Source: Colwellia sp.
Lineage (GTDB): Bacteria > Pseudomonadota > Gammaproteobacteria > Enterobacterales > Alteromonadaceae
Direction: 5' to 3'
Length of the DNA stretch: 64,000 nt
Assembly (NCBI GenBank): GCA_016765685.1
Contig: JAESPR010000011.1
Location: 1 to 64,000 of the forward strand
Shown: positions 26,371 through 34,804 of the stretch, piece after piece
How the letters are laid out: each line of letters starts with the position of its first letter
Numbering within the stretch: position 1 is the stretch's first letter
Made by a program: the position numbers and the translations under genes
The notes under the pieces: model-generated
Told to the model about the DNA's origin: nothing
The model's database searches: none
The model's input: only the letters and a program-made list of their open reading frames with translations

Positions 26371-29190
26371 ATGGCGCTTTTATTAAGAATACTGATTGTT
26401 ATGAGTATACTGTTTTTTATTAATATTTTTGCAACAGCCGGGAATGTAAATTCAATTGCCTTGTTTAATTTAAGGCCCATTAGTATGGATGCCATTGGTG
26501 CCGATGCTGATTTACTTTATTCATTAGAAGTAGAGTTTGAAAAATCATCACAGTTATCGGTAATGTCTCGACGAGATATTGAAGCGGTATTGCATCGTAT
26601 AGGTGGGGCACAAGTGTCTGATACCAACTTAGTCATAGCTTACGGTCAAGAAATGGGGGTTGGCTTTATCTTAACGGGCGATGTTGATAAAACAGGCAGT
26701 TCGATGAAAGTTACCCTTAATTTAGTTGATATCATTGGCGAGCGTGTTGTTAATGTTTGGCATAAAAGCTATACCGGGCGTGGTGACGTATTACAAGGTT
26801 CCAAAGCTTTAGCAAAAGAAATCAAACAATCAATTTTAACTGCAGCACAAGCTAATATATCTTCGGTTAATAAAACGACTAACGAGTCTACCATTGAATA
26901 TTTAGATCATGTAACCGCGGTAGCTAAAGGTTCGGGTGTTTTTCTTAGTTGGACCATTAACGATAAGGTGTCTGTTTTTTATACTAATGTATATCGAGGT
27001 CAATCAGTTGATGGTTTATTTGAATTTGTCGCTAGCGTAGAAGAAACTCAATTTCAAGATGATATTCAAGGGGATGTGTTTTATCGTTTAGATTTAGTGT
27101 TAGATAATGGTAATGAAATTAAGGGTGAGCAAATAGTGAGTGCTAAAGCATCGACAAACCTTATTGATGTTACTTTATTGCCTCCTATCGTCTTAAGCTC
27201 TAAAAACTTGTTGCACGGTATCAAAATTGATTTAGTACCACAATTAAATAATCAAGGTGTGCTTGGTTATAATTTTTACCAAAAAGTAAATGATGATCAA
27301 TGGAAGAAAGTGCATTCAATCAATAAAACCGATCAATTAACATATTCCTTAGTTTTAAATAAAAATTTTATTTCTAATGCAAGTTATCAGCTTTATGTTA
27401 CTGCATATAGCGCATTGGGTGAGAGTGATCGTTCGGATACTTTATTGTTAACTATTCATCCAAGTTTACAGTTAAATGTTAATAAAGATAAAATTTTACG
27501 TAAAGCTGAGTTGTCTTGGAAGAGTGCAAAAACAGGTAAAGGTTATAAAATTTACCGTAGGGAAACAGATGACAGACCATGGCAACTAACTAAGGAAATA
27601 TTAGGTATTGATAGCTTATCATTTACGGATCAAAACAACTTAAAAGATGGCCAAGAGTATCAATACAGTATCACCGCTTTTGATGAGTTTACTGAGACAC
27701 TTAAATCTAAAACAGCTTTTGTAAAAACGAAAGACTTACCTCCGGCTCCAGAAAACCTTAAAGTACAGTCTGGTCTAGTTAAAACGGTGAAACTTACTTG
27801 GCAGGCAAGTGATGATCAAGATGTCAGTGGTTATGTTGTATTTCGCCAAGTAAGCTCTAAAAAATCAGAAGGTTTACTTGAAGAGGTTGCTTTTTTAGAA
27901 GGCTATCAAACACAAGAGTTCATCGATGGTTTAGGTGAAGTACCTTTACAAGATGGTGAAACCTATTTTTATGCTATTGCGGCTAAGAATTTATTTGGTA
28001 GCTTAGGTAAAGTTAGTTTAACTATAGAAACGCAAACCAAGCCCTTACCACAACAGCCTCAAAATTTTAAGGTAAGTAATGGGGAAAACACTATCACGTT
28101 ATCTTGGCAAGCAAACAACGAGATTGATATTGACTATTATGCATTATATCGCCGGTGGAATAGTGAACCTTGGCAGAAAATATCTGAATCAAAAAACACC
28201 CATTATCAAGATGATGACTTAAAGGTTTATGCAAAAACCCAATACAAAATTACGGCGACAGATAAATCAGGATTAATCAGTAAACCTTCTCAGGTAGAGT
28301 CAATAGATAGTCCGCTATCATTAACCTTAAGTGTTCAAAAAGAGTTTATGCCCAGAGCCATTACGCTCGCTTGGAATAAAGTCAAGTATATAAAAGGTTA
28401 TAAACTTTATCGTAAACAGCAAAATCAATCTCAATGGCAACTCATTAAAACTATCAAACAGGCCAAACAAAGTTCATTTAAAGACTTTGACCAGAAAAAA
28501 ATGCGAGAAGGTCAACAATATCAATATAAATTAACCGCGTTTGATAACGTTTTAGAAACAGTGTCATCAAACATAGTCTCTGGAACAACCCAAGCACAAC
28601 CGCTTGCACCTAGAAAGTTTTCGGCTCAAAGTAACCAAGTTAAAATGGTTACTTTAACTTGGGATAAAACGAGTGACTTGAGCGCTAAAGGTTATGTAAT
28701 CTATCAGGAAAATGATCAGGGTATTTACGAGGAAATTGAAAAAATTTCTAAAATAACCACCACAACATTTAAGGATGATGGTAGTTTTTTTTCGAACTTA
28801 AAAGATGGTACTAGCTATTCATATAAAATAACAACGTATAATCAATTTTCTGCAGAGGGACCCTTGTCTGATCTAGCTGAGGCTACAACTAAAGCTATCC
28901 CTAAAACTATTTCAGGTTTATCTATAGAACAAGATGCTAGTGGACTTATGCTTTTTTGGCAGCCGTTAATGGGCAAAGATATAAAACATTATCTAATTCA
29001 CCGTAGTAGTAATAGTTCATGTACAAGTTTGCGCAAGGTTGCCACGGTTAATAGTGCCGAGGATGTGTATTTAGATGCGGAAGTTAAAAGCGGAAAAAGT
29101 TATTGCTATCAAATAAGCGCTGTTGATAATGAGCAACTTGAAGGCAAACTCTCTCAGCGAGTTAATTTTACTATGCCAACCATAGAGTAG
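26371..29190 (+). CDS. CsgG/FlgO-like domain protein with multiple fibronectin type III domains
   Basis: A 939-residue exported protein. The signal peptide ends near ATA-G (23). The first domain (about 25-165) has the FlgO/CsgG pattern: SIALFNLRPISMDAIGADA, then LSVMSRRDIEAVLHRIGG, MGVGFILTGDVDKTGSS. The remainder is about eight FN3-like modules, recognisable from repeated (V/I)xLxW and GYxxYR patterns (for example KTVKLTWQASDDQDVSGYVV and NTITLSWQANNEIDIDYYAL). It has no C-terminal anchor or sorting signal. It may project from a CsgG-type ring or bind the partner lipoproteins. It sits between the CsgG-like and a small secreted-protein gene. Confidence 0.8.
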   Translation: MALLLRILIVMSILFFINIFATAGNVNSIALFNLRPISMDAIGADADLLYSLEVEFEKSSQLSVMSRRDIEAVLHRIGGAQVSDTNLVIAYGQEMGVGFILTGDVDKTGSSMKVTLNLVDIIGERVVNVWHKSYTGRGDVLQGSKALAKEIKQSILTAAQANISSVNKTTNESTIEYLDHVTAVAKGSGVFLSWTINDKVSVFYTNVYRGQSVDGLFEFVASVEETQFQDDIQGDVFYRLDLVLDNGNEIKGEQIVSAKASTNLIDVTLLPPIVLSSKNLLHGIKIDLVPQLNNQGVLGYNFYQKVNDDQWKKVHSINKTDQLTYSLVLNKNFISNASYQLYVTAYSALGESDRSDTLLLTIHPSLQLNVNKDKILRKAELSWKSAKTGKGYKIYRRETDDRPWQLTKEILGIDSLSFTDQNNLKDGQEYQYSITAFDEFTETLKSKTAFVKTKDLPPAPENLKVQSGLVKTVKLTWQASDDQDVSGYVVFRQVSSKKSEGLLEEVAFLEGYQTQEFIDGLGEVPLQDGETYFYAIAAKNLFGSLGKVSLTIETQTKPLPQQPQNFKVSNGENTITLSWQANNEIDIDYYALYRRWNSEPWQKISESKNTHYQDDDLKVYAKTQYKITATDKSGLISKPSQVESIDSPLSLTLSVQKEFMPRAITLAWNKVKYIKGYKLYRKQQNQSQWQLIKTIKQAKQSSFKDFDQKKMREGQQYQYKLTAFDNVLETVSSNIVSGTTQAQPLAPRKFSAQSNQVKMVTLTWDKTSDLSAKGYVIYQENDQGIYEEIEKISKITTTTFKDDGSFFSNLKDGTSYSYKITTYNQFSAEGPLSDLAEATTKAIPKTISGLSIEQDASGLMLFWQPLMGKDIKHYLIHRSSNSSCTSLRKVATVNSAEDVYLDAEVKSGKSYCYQISAVDNEQLEGKLSQRVNFTMPTIE

Positions 29191-29199
29191 GAAAAATAA

Positions 29200-29559
29200 A
29201 TGAAGTTTATACTGCTGTCACTTTTATTGTTCATAATCACACTGCCTATATTCTCTGCAGAGATTAGTCATGTTAAACAACTCTTTAACACCCCTATTTT
29301 TGACAAAATGAAGTTAAAATATAAACAATGTGTGTTAGTACAAGGAGCACAATTTGCTAAGGTAAGTACCCCCCAAGAGGCGATTAAATTTGCTCCCATT
29401 GCTTGTAAAAGAGAATTACTAGCGATTAAGAAATTTTTTTTAAATAGCGCATTTAAACAAAGTGTAATTCAGGGGCTAATAACATCGATAAAAGAGGGGG
29501 TTGAAATTGATTTAGTTAAGACGGTTTACAACGAAAGGCTAAAATTTTTAAAAAATTGA
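29200..29559 (+). CDS. Small secreted protein of the right envelope operon
   Basis: A 119-residue protein with a clear signal peptide ending at FSA-E (20). The mature part is about 100 residues, helical and basic, with two cysteines (KQCVLVQ and IACKRE) that could form one disulfide. I recognise no family. It starts 9 bp after the FN3 protein gene, and a GGAAAAA ribosome-binding site precedes its ATG. It may be a periplasmic accessory of the complex; nothing more can be said from sequence. Confidence 0.7.
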   Translation: MKFILLSLLLFIITLPIFSAEISHVKQLFNTPIFDKMKLKYKQCVLVQGAQFAKVSTPQEAIKFAPIACKRELLAIKKFFLNSAFKQSVIQGLITSIKEGVEIDLVKTVYNERLKFLKN

Positions 29560-29604
29560 TTTTTCAGATCCATAAACTTATAACAAGTTGATTAGGAATA
29601 AAAT

Positions 29605-30219
29605 ATGAGTGAATTTCATACCATGTTAAGTGAATTTTTTTGCTTAAAAGAACAATCAACAAAATCAAAAATTGAAGAGGATATTTGGAAAAAATACGGT
29701 GTTCATGGTTATGTTATGCTCATGGACATGTCTGAATTTTCTTTAGTAACACAAAGGTATGGCATAGTTTATTACCTGTCAATGATTGAAAAAATGAAAG
29801 CCGTCGTGAGACCTATTATAGAGTCAAATTCAGGATCTTTGGTTAAGTATGTTGCTGATAATGTTTATGCTAGGTTTGACAATGCTAGTGATGCTATAGA
29901 TGCAGCGGTAGAAATTAATGAAACTTTAGATGCGATAAATAAATCAACCCCTGCTGAATGGGATATTTGTGTTGCTACAGGCATTGATTACGGTCGGTTT
30001 TTAAAAACAGAAGACGGTGATATTTTTGGTGATGCGGTAAATTGCGCTAGTAAATTTGGTGAAGATATAGCGCAAAGAAATGAAATTATTATCTCTAAAA
30101 GAGCTTTTGAACACATTGACAATCCTGGTAAGTATCAGGCAAAGTTTGTTCGCTTTAAGGTGTCAGGCATTTCTTTAGAGGCATATACTATTAAACCTTT
30201 ATTGGTTAACATTTGCTAA
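29605..30219 (+). CDS. Class III adenylate/guanylate cyclase-like protein
   Basis: A 204-residue cytoplasmic protein, mostly a class III nucleotide-cyclase domain (about 30-180). The first metal Asp is in LMDMSEFS, the second in KYVADNVYARF, whose leading Lys fits the base-contacting position. The transition-state Asn is in DAVNCASKFGED, but the usual Arg four residues on is Lys. A GDIFGDAVN segment is typical. No membrane or receiver domain is attached. It lies 45 bp after the small secreted gene and ends the right operon, 12 bp from the convergent maf gene. Activity is possible but the Arg-to-Lys change makes it uncertain. Confidence 0.75.
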   Translation: MSEFHTMLSEFFCLKEQSTKSKIEEDIWKKYGVHGYVMLMDMSEFSLVTQRYGIVYYLSMIEKMKAVVRPIIESNSGSLVKYVADNVYARFDNASDAIDAAVEINETLDAINKSTPAEWDICVATGIDYGRFLKTEDGDIFGDAVNCASKFGEDIAQRNEIIISKRAFEHIDNPGKYQAKFVRFKVSGISLEAYTIKPLLVNIC

Positions 30220-30231
30220 AGCACTTTTATC

Positions 30232-30828
30232 CTATTGATAGCGCTGTTCTTCTAGCACATCAAGGCCATGTTGTTTAAGCAGTGTTACCAATTTAATTAA
30301 CGGCAAACCAATTAAGGTATTAGGATCATCACCTTCAAGTTTCTTAAATAAACAAATCCCCAAACCTTCGCTTTTGAAACTACCTGCGCAGTTATAAGGT
30401 TGCTCTGCTGTTAAATAGCTCGCTATTGCCGATGGAGAAAGTTTATTAAAGTGCACAATAAAAGGCTCTACTAATGATTTTGTTGTATCACTGCTACTAT
30501 CATAAACACACAGACCGGTGTAAAAAGTGACACTTTTATTACTAAATTTAGTCAGCTGTTTTACCCCATTGTCAAAATTATGAGGCTTACCTAAAATGTC
30601 ACCATCACATACGGCAACTTGATCTGAGCCAATAATCAAGGCATTGGGAAACTGAGATGCCACGGCTTTTGCTTTTTCAACCGCTAAGCGTTCAACCAGT
30701 GCTTGTGGCATTTCATTTACTAAAGCAGATTCATCAATATTGGGGTTTGCACATGCAAAGGGTAAGTTAAGTTTTTCTAAAATACTTTGTCGAAAAGGGG
30801 AGGTTGAACCTAAAACTAAGGTTTTCAT
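30232..30828 (-). CDS. yceF: Maf-family nucleotide pyrophosphatase (YceF type)
   Basis: A 198-residue Maf-family pyrophosphatase; the YceF group prefers 7-methyl-GTP and is thought to clean nucleotide pools. The N-terminal motif LGSTSPFRQSILEKL is diagnostic. NIDESALVNE, then IIGSDQV, LGKPHNFDNGVKQL and FYTGLCVY follow in family order. The divergent placement beside yceD-rpmF is that of E. coli yceF and favours YceF over YhdE. It converges with the cyclase gene. Confidence 0.88.
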   Translation of the reverse strand: MKTLVLGSTSPFRQSILEKLNLPFACANPNIDESALVNEMPQALVERLAVEKAKAVASQFPNALIIGSDQVAVCDGDILGKPHNFDNGVKQLTKFSNKSVTFYTGLCVYDSSSDTTKSLVEPFIVHFNKLSPSAIASYLTAEQPYNCAGSFKSEGLGICLFKKLEGDDPNTLIGLPLIKLVTLLKQHGLDVLEEQRYQ

Positions 30829-30949
30829 GAGGATCCTTTAAACGAGGTTGTTTGCTTAGTTTTGATGAACAATTAAGCAATTTTATTTTCAATAGCTGCT
30901 ATTATATAAGCCAATCTTTAGTTTTTAAACGAAATAAGCTAATTTTCTT

Positions 30950-30978
30950 TTGACACTTGCCTCTAGGGGCTTTATTAT
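30950..30978 (+). promoter_or_regulatory. Sigma-70 promoter of the yceD-rpmF-fab operon
   Basis: TTGACA at 30950-30955, a 17-base spacer and TATTAT at 30973-30978 give a near-consensus promoter. Expected transcription start is about 30984-30986. The yceD ATG is at 30988, so the message would have a leader of only a few bases. Confidence 0.75.
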
Positions 30979-30987
30979 GCGCGCCTT

Positions 30988-31500
30988 ATGCAGAATCTTA
31001 AGCTTCCGATAACAATTAGTCCAACCCGAAGTGCACAACGTAGACTTGTGTGCGAAGGCGTCTTTAAGTTTTCGGAAATGACTAGACTGCTTGCTATTAG
31101 CGAAATGCGTAGTGAGCAAGTTCAAGTTAGTGCTAAGTTTGATGTGGATGAGCGTGGTTTGACCGTAATGTCAGGCACAGCATCGGCATTAGTGGCGTTA
31201 ACTTGTCAGCGATGTAATGAACTTTTTGATAGTAAACTAAAAGTAGAATTTACTTTTAGTCCAGCAAAAAATGAAGAAGCTGCGGAAAACATTCCATCAT
31301 ATTATGATGTAATAGAATTAGATGAAAATGGTGAAGTAAACTTGCGAGAACTAGTGGAGGAAGAGTTAATTCTTATGATCCCATTAATTCCTCGGCATGA
31401 TATCAAAGACTGTTCAGCTGATGCTGATAGTGTTTGGGGTGAATTGCCGGAAGAGCTTGAGAAACCGAATCCATTTGATGTATTAAAACAACTCAAATAG
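30988..31500 (+). CDS. yceD: YceD/DUF177 protein, large-ribosomal-subunit factor
   Basis: A 170-residue cytoplasmic protein of the DUF177 family, implicated in 23S rRNA accumulation and almost always encoded just before rpmF. The start MQNLKLPITISPTRSAQRRL matches the E. coli N-terminus, and the C-terminal ELPEELEKPNPFDVLKQLK is the family ending. A CQRC pair in the middle could bind metal. It opens the rpmF-plsX-fab operon; rpmF follows after 48 bp. No room exists for a Shine-Dalgarno sequence downstream of the promoter. Confidence 0.92.
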   Translation: MQNLKLPITISPTRSAQRRLVCEGVFKFSEMTRLLAISEMRSEQVQVSAKFDVDERGLTVMSGTASALVALTCQRCNELFDSKLKVEFTFSPAKNEEAAENIPSYYDVIELDENGEVNLRELVEEELILMIPLIPRHDIKDCSADADSVWGELPEELEKPNPFDVLKQLK

Positions 31501-31548
31501 TTAAACGCAGAAAGCAATTTAACTAATAACCGATTTTAGGAGTAACTC

Positions 31549-31719
31549 ATGGCAGTTCAAAAAAGCAAAAAGTCTCGTTCAAGACGTGGAATGCGCCGTT
31601 CACATGATGCAGTAACACCAGAAAACTTATCAGTAGATCCAGTATCAGGTGAAACGCATCGTCGTCACCATATAACTGCTGATGGCTTTTACAAAGGTGT
31701 TAAAGTAATCGCTACCTAA
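31549..31719 (+). CDS. rpmF: Ribosomal protein bL32
   Basis: A 56-residue ribosomal protein of the large subunit. It begins [20 protein letters not shown], the classical bL32 start, and ends with [11 protein letters not shown]. The AGGAG ribosome-binding site lies seven bases before the ATG. It sits between yceD and plsX in the widely conserved order. The zinc-binding cysteines found in some bL32 forms are absent, so it is the C-minus type like E. coli's. Confidence 0.96.
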   Translation: MAVQKSKKSRSRRGMRRSHDAVTPENLSVDPVSGETHRRHHITADGFYKGVKVIAT

Positions 31720-31765
31720 GCGATTTTACTTGACCCTTTCTATTTATAGCTAGCAGATATCGAGC

Positions 31766-32815
31766 TTGAATAGTTTAAATAATCTGACCCTCGCGTTAGA
31801 TGTTATGGGGGGCGATCAAGGTCCCTCTGTAACAATACCCTCAGCAATATTGGCAATTAATAATTTGCCTAATTTGCATCTCATTCTCTGTGGTAATGAA
31901 GAAATCATTACCACAGAGCTTGCTCGATTAAATATTTCAAAGCACACGTTATCCCAACATAAACAACTCACTATCTTTCCGACTACAGAAGTCGTCGCCA
32001 TGGATGAAAAACCGGCATTTGCTCTGCGTACCAAGAAAAATTCGTCCATGCGCAAAGCTTTAGATCTAGTGCATGAGGGCAAAGCACAAGCTTGTGTTAG
32101 TGCTGGCAATACCGGTGCATTATTTTCTATGGCGCATTTCGTGTTAAAAACACTACCCGGAGTAGAGCGTCCGGCGCTAATTTCTTCATTACCAACACAT
32201 GATGATGATAAACATGTCTTTATGTTAGATTTAGGGGCAAATGTTTTTTGTGATTCTCATGTATTGTATCAATTTGGTGTGATGGGCTCTGTTATGGCCC
32301 AGCAAGTTGATGGCATCGACAAACCTCGTATCGCCTTACTTAATATGGGCGAAGAAGCTATCAAAGGCAGCGATCATATCAAACAAGCCGCACTTGAACT
32401 AAACGACAACAAAGAGATTAATTACATTGGCTTTATTGAAGGTAGCGACATCTTTGCGAATAAAGCGGATGTGATCGTTTGTGATGGTTTTGTTGGTAAT
32501 GTCGCCTTAAAAACTTGCGAAGGGGTTGCTCGCCTTGTATATGAGAAGTCTAAAACACTTTTTAATCAAAGTATTTTAGTCAAGCTATTGAGCTTTATTG
32601 TTAAGCCGAGTTTAAAAAAGCTTTTTAAATCGATGAACCCCGACCAGTATAACGGTGCAAGTTTGATAGGATTACGCGGTATTGTGGTTAAAAGTCATGG
32701 TAATGCTAATTCTCGTGCTTTTTATTCAGCTATTATAGAAGCTGTTAAAGAAGTTGAGCGACAAGTGCCAGAAAAAATCAAAAACTCTTTAGAACAAGGT
32801 TTATCTCCACAATAG
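31766..32815 (+). CDS. plsX: Phosphate acyltransferase PlsX
   Basis: A 349-residue enzyme that converts acyl-ACP to acyl phosphate for phospholipid synthesis. [12 protein letters not shown] at the N-terminus, [45 protein letters not shown] and [13 protein letters not shown] are family motifs. The start is TTG at 31766; no ATG fits before the MGGD motif, and the Shine-Dalgarno is weak. It is followed by fabD at 38 bp, the usual order. Confidence 0.93.
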   Translation: MNSLNNLTLALDVMGGDQGPSVTIPSAILAINNLPNLHLILCGNEEIITTELARLNISKHTLSQHKQLTIFPTTEVVAMDEKPAFALRTKKNSSMRKALDLVHEGKAQACVSAGNTGALFSMAHFVLKTLPGVERPALISSLPTHDDDKHVFMLDLGANVFCDSHVLYQFGVMGSVMAQQVDGIDKPRIALLNMGEEAIKGSDHIKQAALELNDNKEINYIGFIEGSDIFANKADVIVCDGFVGNVALKTCEGVARLVYEKSKTLFNQSILVKLLSFIVKPSLKKLFKSMNPDQYNGASLIGLRGIVVKSHGNANSRAFYSAIIEAVKEVERQVPEKIKNSLEQGLSPQ

Positions 32816-32853
32816 CAACCGTTTTAAATAAGCAAAATAGAGTAATTAATAAT

Positions 32854-33837
32854 ATGCAAAATATATCGTTACAAGGCAATGTCGCTTTAGGCAATTCAGC
32901 TTTAGGCAATTTAGCTTTCATATTCCCCGGTCAGGGCTCCCAAGCTGTCGCTATGCTCAGTGACTTTGGTGAAAATGAGATTGTACAAAATACGTTTAAA
33001 GAAGCCTCTAACGCCTTGGGTTATGACTTGTGGCAATTAGTTGCTCAAGGGCCAGTAGAGCAGCTTAATCAAACCAATTTCACCCAACCGGCCTTATTAA
33101 CTGCCAGTGTCGCGTTATGGCGTGTTTGGCAGGAAGAAGCCGACGTTATACCGACAATATTGGCTGGCCATAGTTTAGGTGAGTATTCAGCACTGGTGTG
33201 TGCTGGGGTTCTCTCTCTAACTGACGGGGTGAAACTAGTGGAAAAAAGAGGCGAGTATATGCAGGCTTGTGTGCCTGCAGGTATTGGTGCCATGGCGGCT
33301 GTTATTGGTTTAGACGATCAAACCACTATTGATGTATGCTCGCAAGCGCAAGTAGATGACGTTGTAGCTGCCGTTAATTTTAACTCTCCTGGCCAAGTGG
33401 TTATTGCAGGTCACAAAGCTGCTGTTGAACGTGCTAGTGAGTTATGTAAAGCAGCAGGGGCTAAACGCGTATTACCCTTACCTGTTAGTGTTCCTTCTCA
33501 CTGCGCTTTAATGATTGAAGCTGCGGATAAACTTGCGACAGAACTCGAAAATATTACCTTTAATACGCCAAATATTAAGGTTGTTAATAATGTCGACGTT
33601 GCAGTTGAAACTAGCAGCAAAGCCATAAAAGCAGCCTTGATTAAGCAGTTGTACAGCCCCGTGCGTTGGAGTGAAACTGTTACCTATTTGGGTGAACAAG
33701 GTATAACGAAGATGGTTGAAGTAGGCCCAGGTAAAGTATTACAAGGTTTAGCTAAACGTATTAATAAAGACATTAGCTGCGTATCTTTTAATACGGAAGA
33801 TTCATTAGTCAAAGCAAAAGAGCTGATACAACAATAG
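32854..33837 (+). CDS. fabD: Malonyl-CoA:ACP transacylase
   Basis: A 327-residue cytoplasmic enzyme loading malonyl groups onto ACP for fatty-acid elongation. Core motifs are IFPGQGSQ, the active-site GHSLGEYSALVCAG with its serine, and VSVPSHCALM with the second catalytic histidine. The N-terminus carries about 18 residues more than E. coli FabD, made of repeated ALGN(S/L) units from a 15-bp tandem repeat. No better start follows before the FPGQG motif. It sits between plsX and fabG as usual. Confidence 0.94.
   Translation: MQNISLQGNVALGNSALGNLAFIFPGQGSQAVAMLSDFGENEIVQNTFKEASNALGYDLWQLVAQGPVEQLNQTNFTQPALLTASVALWRVWQEEADVIPTILAGHSLGEYSALVCAGVLSLTDGVKLVEKRGEYMQACVPAGIGAMAAVIGLDDQTTIDVCSQAQVDDVVAAVNFNSPGQVVIAGHKAAVERASELCKAAGAKRVLPLPVSVPSHCALMIEAADKLATELENITFNTPNIKVVNNVDVAVETSSKAIKAALIKQLYSPVRWSETVTYLGEQGITKMVEVGPGKVLQGLAKRINKDISCVSFNTEDSLVKAKELIQQ
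32884..32913. repeat. 15-bp tandem duplication at the start of fabD
   Basis: GCTTTAGGCAATTCA (32884-32898) is followed by GCTTTAGGCAATTTA (32899-32913), with partial copies on both sides. It stays in frame and encodes ALGNSALGNL, an N-terminal extension before the conserved FabD core. Confidence 0.9.
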
Positions 33838-33845
33838 GAAATAAT

Positions 33846-34604
33846 ATGTTTTCATTAACAGGAAAAATAGCACTGGTAACAGGTGCTAGTCGTGGTATTG
33901 GTAAAGCTATTGCCATACAATTACAAGCATTAGGCGCTATCGTAGTGGGTACGGCAACATCAGAGCATGGCGCGGCAAAAATTGCAGAATACTTAAATTC
34001 AGGAGCGGGCGAAGACTCTTCAAAAGGCATGGGCTTAGTATTAAATGTTACCAATGATGATTCTATTGCCGCATTATTTGCTGCGATTAAAGAAGCGCAT
34101 GGCGGCATTGATATTTTAGTTAATAATGCCGGTATAACCCGTGATAACTTGTTTATGCGGATGAAAGATGACGAATGGCAAGATATTATAGATACGAATT
34201 TAACCTCGGTATTTAAAGTGAGTAAAGCGGTTATTCGTTCTATGATGAAAAAACGCGCTGGGCGCATTATCAATATAGGCTCAGTTGTAGGTTCAATGGG
34301 TAATGCAGGCCAAGTGAATTATGCAACAGCTAAGGCAGGTTTGTTAGGTTTTACTAAATCTCTTGCACGAGAAATAGCATCCCGTGGTATCACCGTTAAT
34401 ACTATTGCACCTGGCTTTATTGATACCGACATGACACAAACGTTAACTGACGCGCAAAAAGAGGGCATTTTCTCGCAAGTGCCTGCTAATCGTTTAGGAA
34501 AACCTGAAGAAATTGCCAGCACTGTTGCCTTTTTAGCCTCAGATGCTGCCGCTTATATTACCGGTGAAACCATTCACGTAAATGGTGGCATGTATATGGT
34601 GTAA
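33846..34604 (+). CDS. fabG: 3-oxoacyl-ACP reductase
   Basis: A 252-residue NADPH-dependent short-chain dehydrogenase reducing 3-ketoacyl-ACP. It has the cofactor motif TGASRGIGKAIA, NNAGITRDNLFMRM, the catalytic NIGSVVGSMGNAGQ serine region, YATAK with Tyr and Lys, and IAPGFIDTDMT. It is slightly longer than E. coli FabG (244) because of residues around 45-60. It begins 8 bp after fabD and precedes acpP, as expected. Confidence 0.95.
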   Translation: MFSLTGKIALVTGASRGIGKAIAIQLQALGAIVVGTATSEHGAAKIAEYLNSGAGEDSSKGMGLVLNVTNDDSIAALFAAIKEAHGGIDILVNNAGITRDNLFMRMKDDEWQDIIDTNLTSVFKVSKAVIRSMMKKRAGRIINIGSVVGSMGNAGQVNYATAKAGLLGFTKSLAREIASRGITVNTIAPGFIDTDMTQTLTDAQKEGIFSQVPANRLGKPEEIASTVAFLASDAAAYITGETIHVNGGMYMV

Positions 34605-34605
34605 G

Positions 34606-34624
34606 CCTTTAAATTAAAGGTTTT
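34606..34624 (+). terminator. Weak hairpin and T-tract after fabG
   Basis: CCTTTAA, one A, and TTAAAGG form a perfect inverted repeat two bases past the fabG stop, followed by TTTT. The stem is AT-rich with a very small loop, so it may only attenuate transcription before acpP. Confidence 0.35.
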
Positions 34625-34753
34625 GCTGAATCTTTTTGCTTTAATATCAAGCAAATTAATATAAGTCAACAGGTTAGACCACGTAAAAAAAAGCACTTGA
34701 AGCTTGCAAGGCGAGCTTTTGGCGAATAAACTACACGCAATTTGAAAAAATGC

Positions 34754-34783
34754 ACTTTCAGTAACTTTCAGCAACTTTCAGCA
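34754..34783 (+). repeat. Three 10-bp tandem repeats in the acpP leader
   Basis: ACTTTCAGTA (34754-34763) is followed by two copies of ACTTTCAGCA (34764-34773 and 34774-34783). They end about 21 bases before the acpP ATG, just upstream of its AAGGA ribosome-binding site. Confidence 0.9.
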
Positions 34784-34804
34784 AATAAAGAAAAAGGAAA
34801 AAAA

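Noticed and set aside
23269-29190. Whether the right envelope operon is simply the flagellar flgO/flgP/flgT locus
   Set aside because: No flagellar gene is adjacent. The FlgO-like protein is extended by FN3 domains, the CsgG-like protein carries TPRs, and an MCE transporter operon lies opposite, so a flagellar role is not the simplest reading.
33809-34273. Minus-strand frame of 154 residues across fabG
   Set aside because: Antisense to fabG, whose motifs are complete; no independent support.
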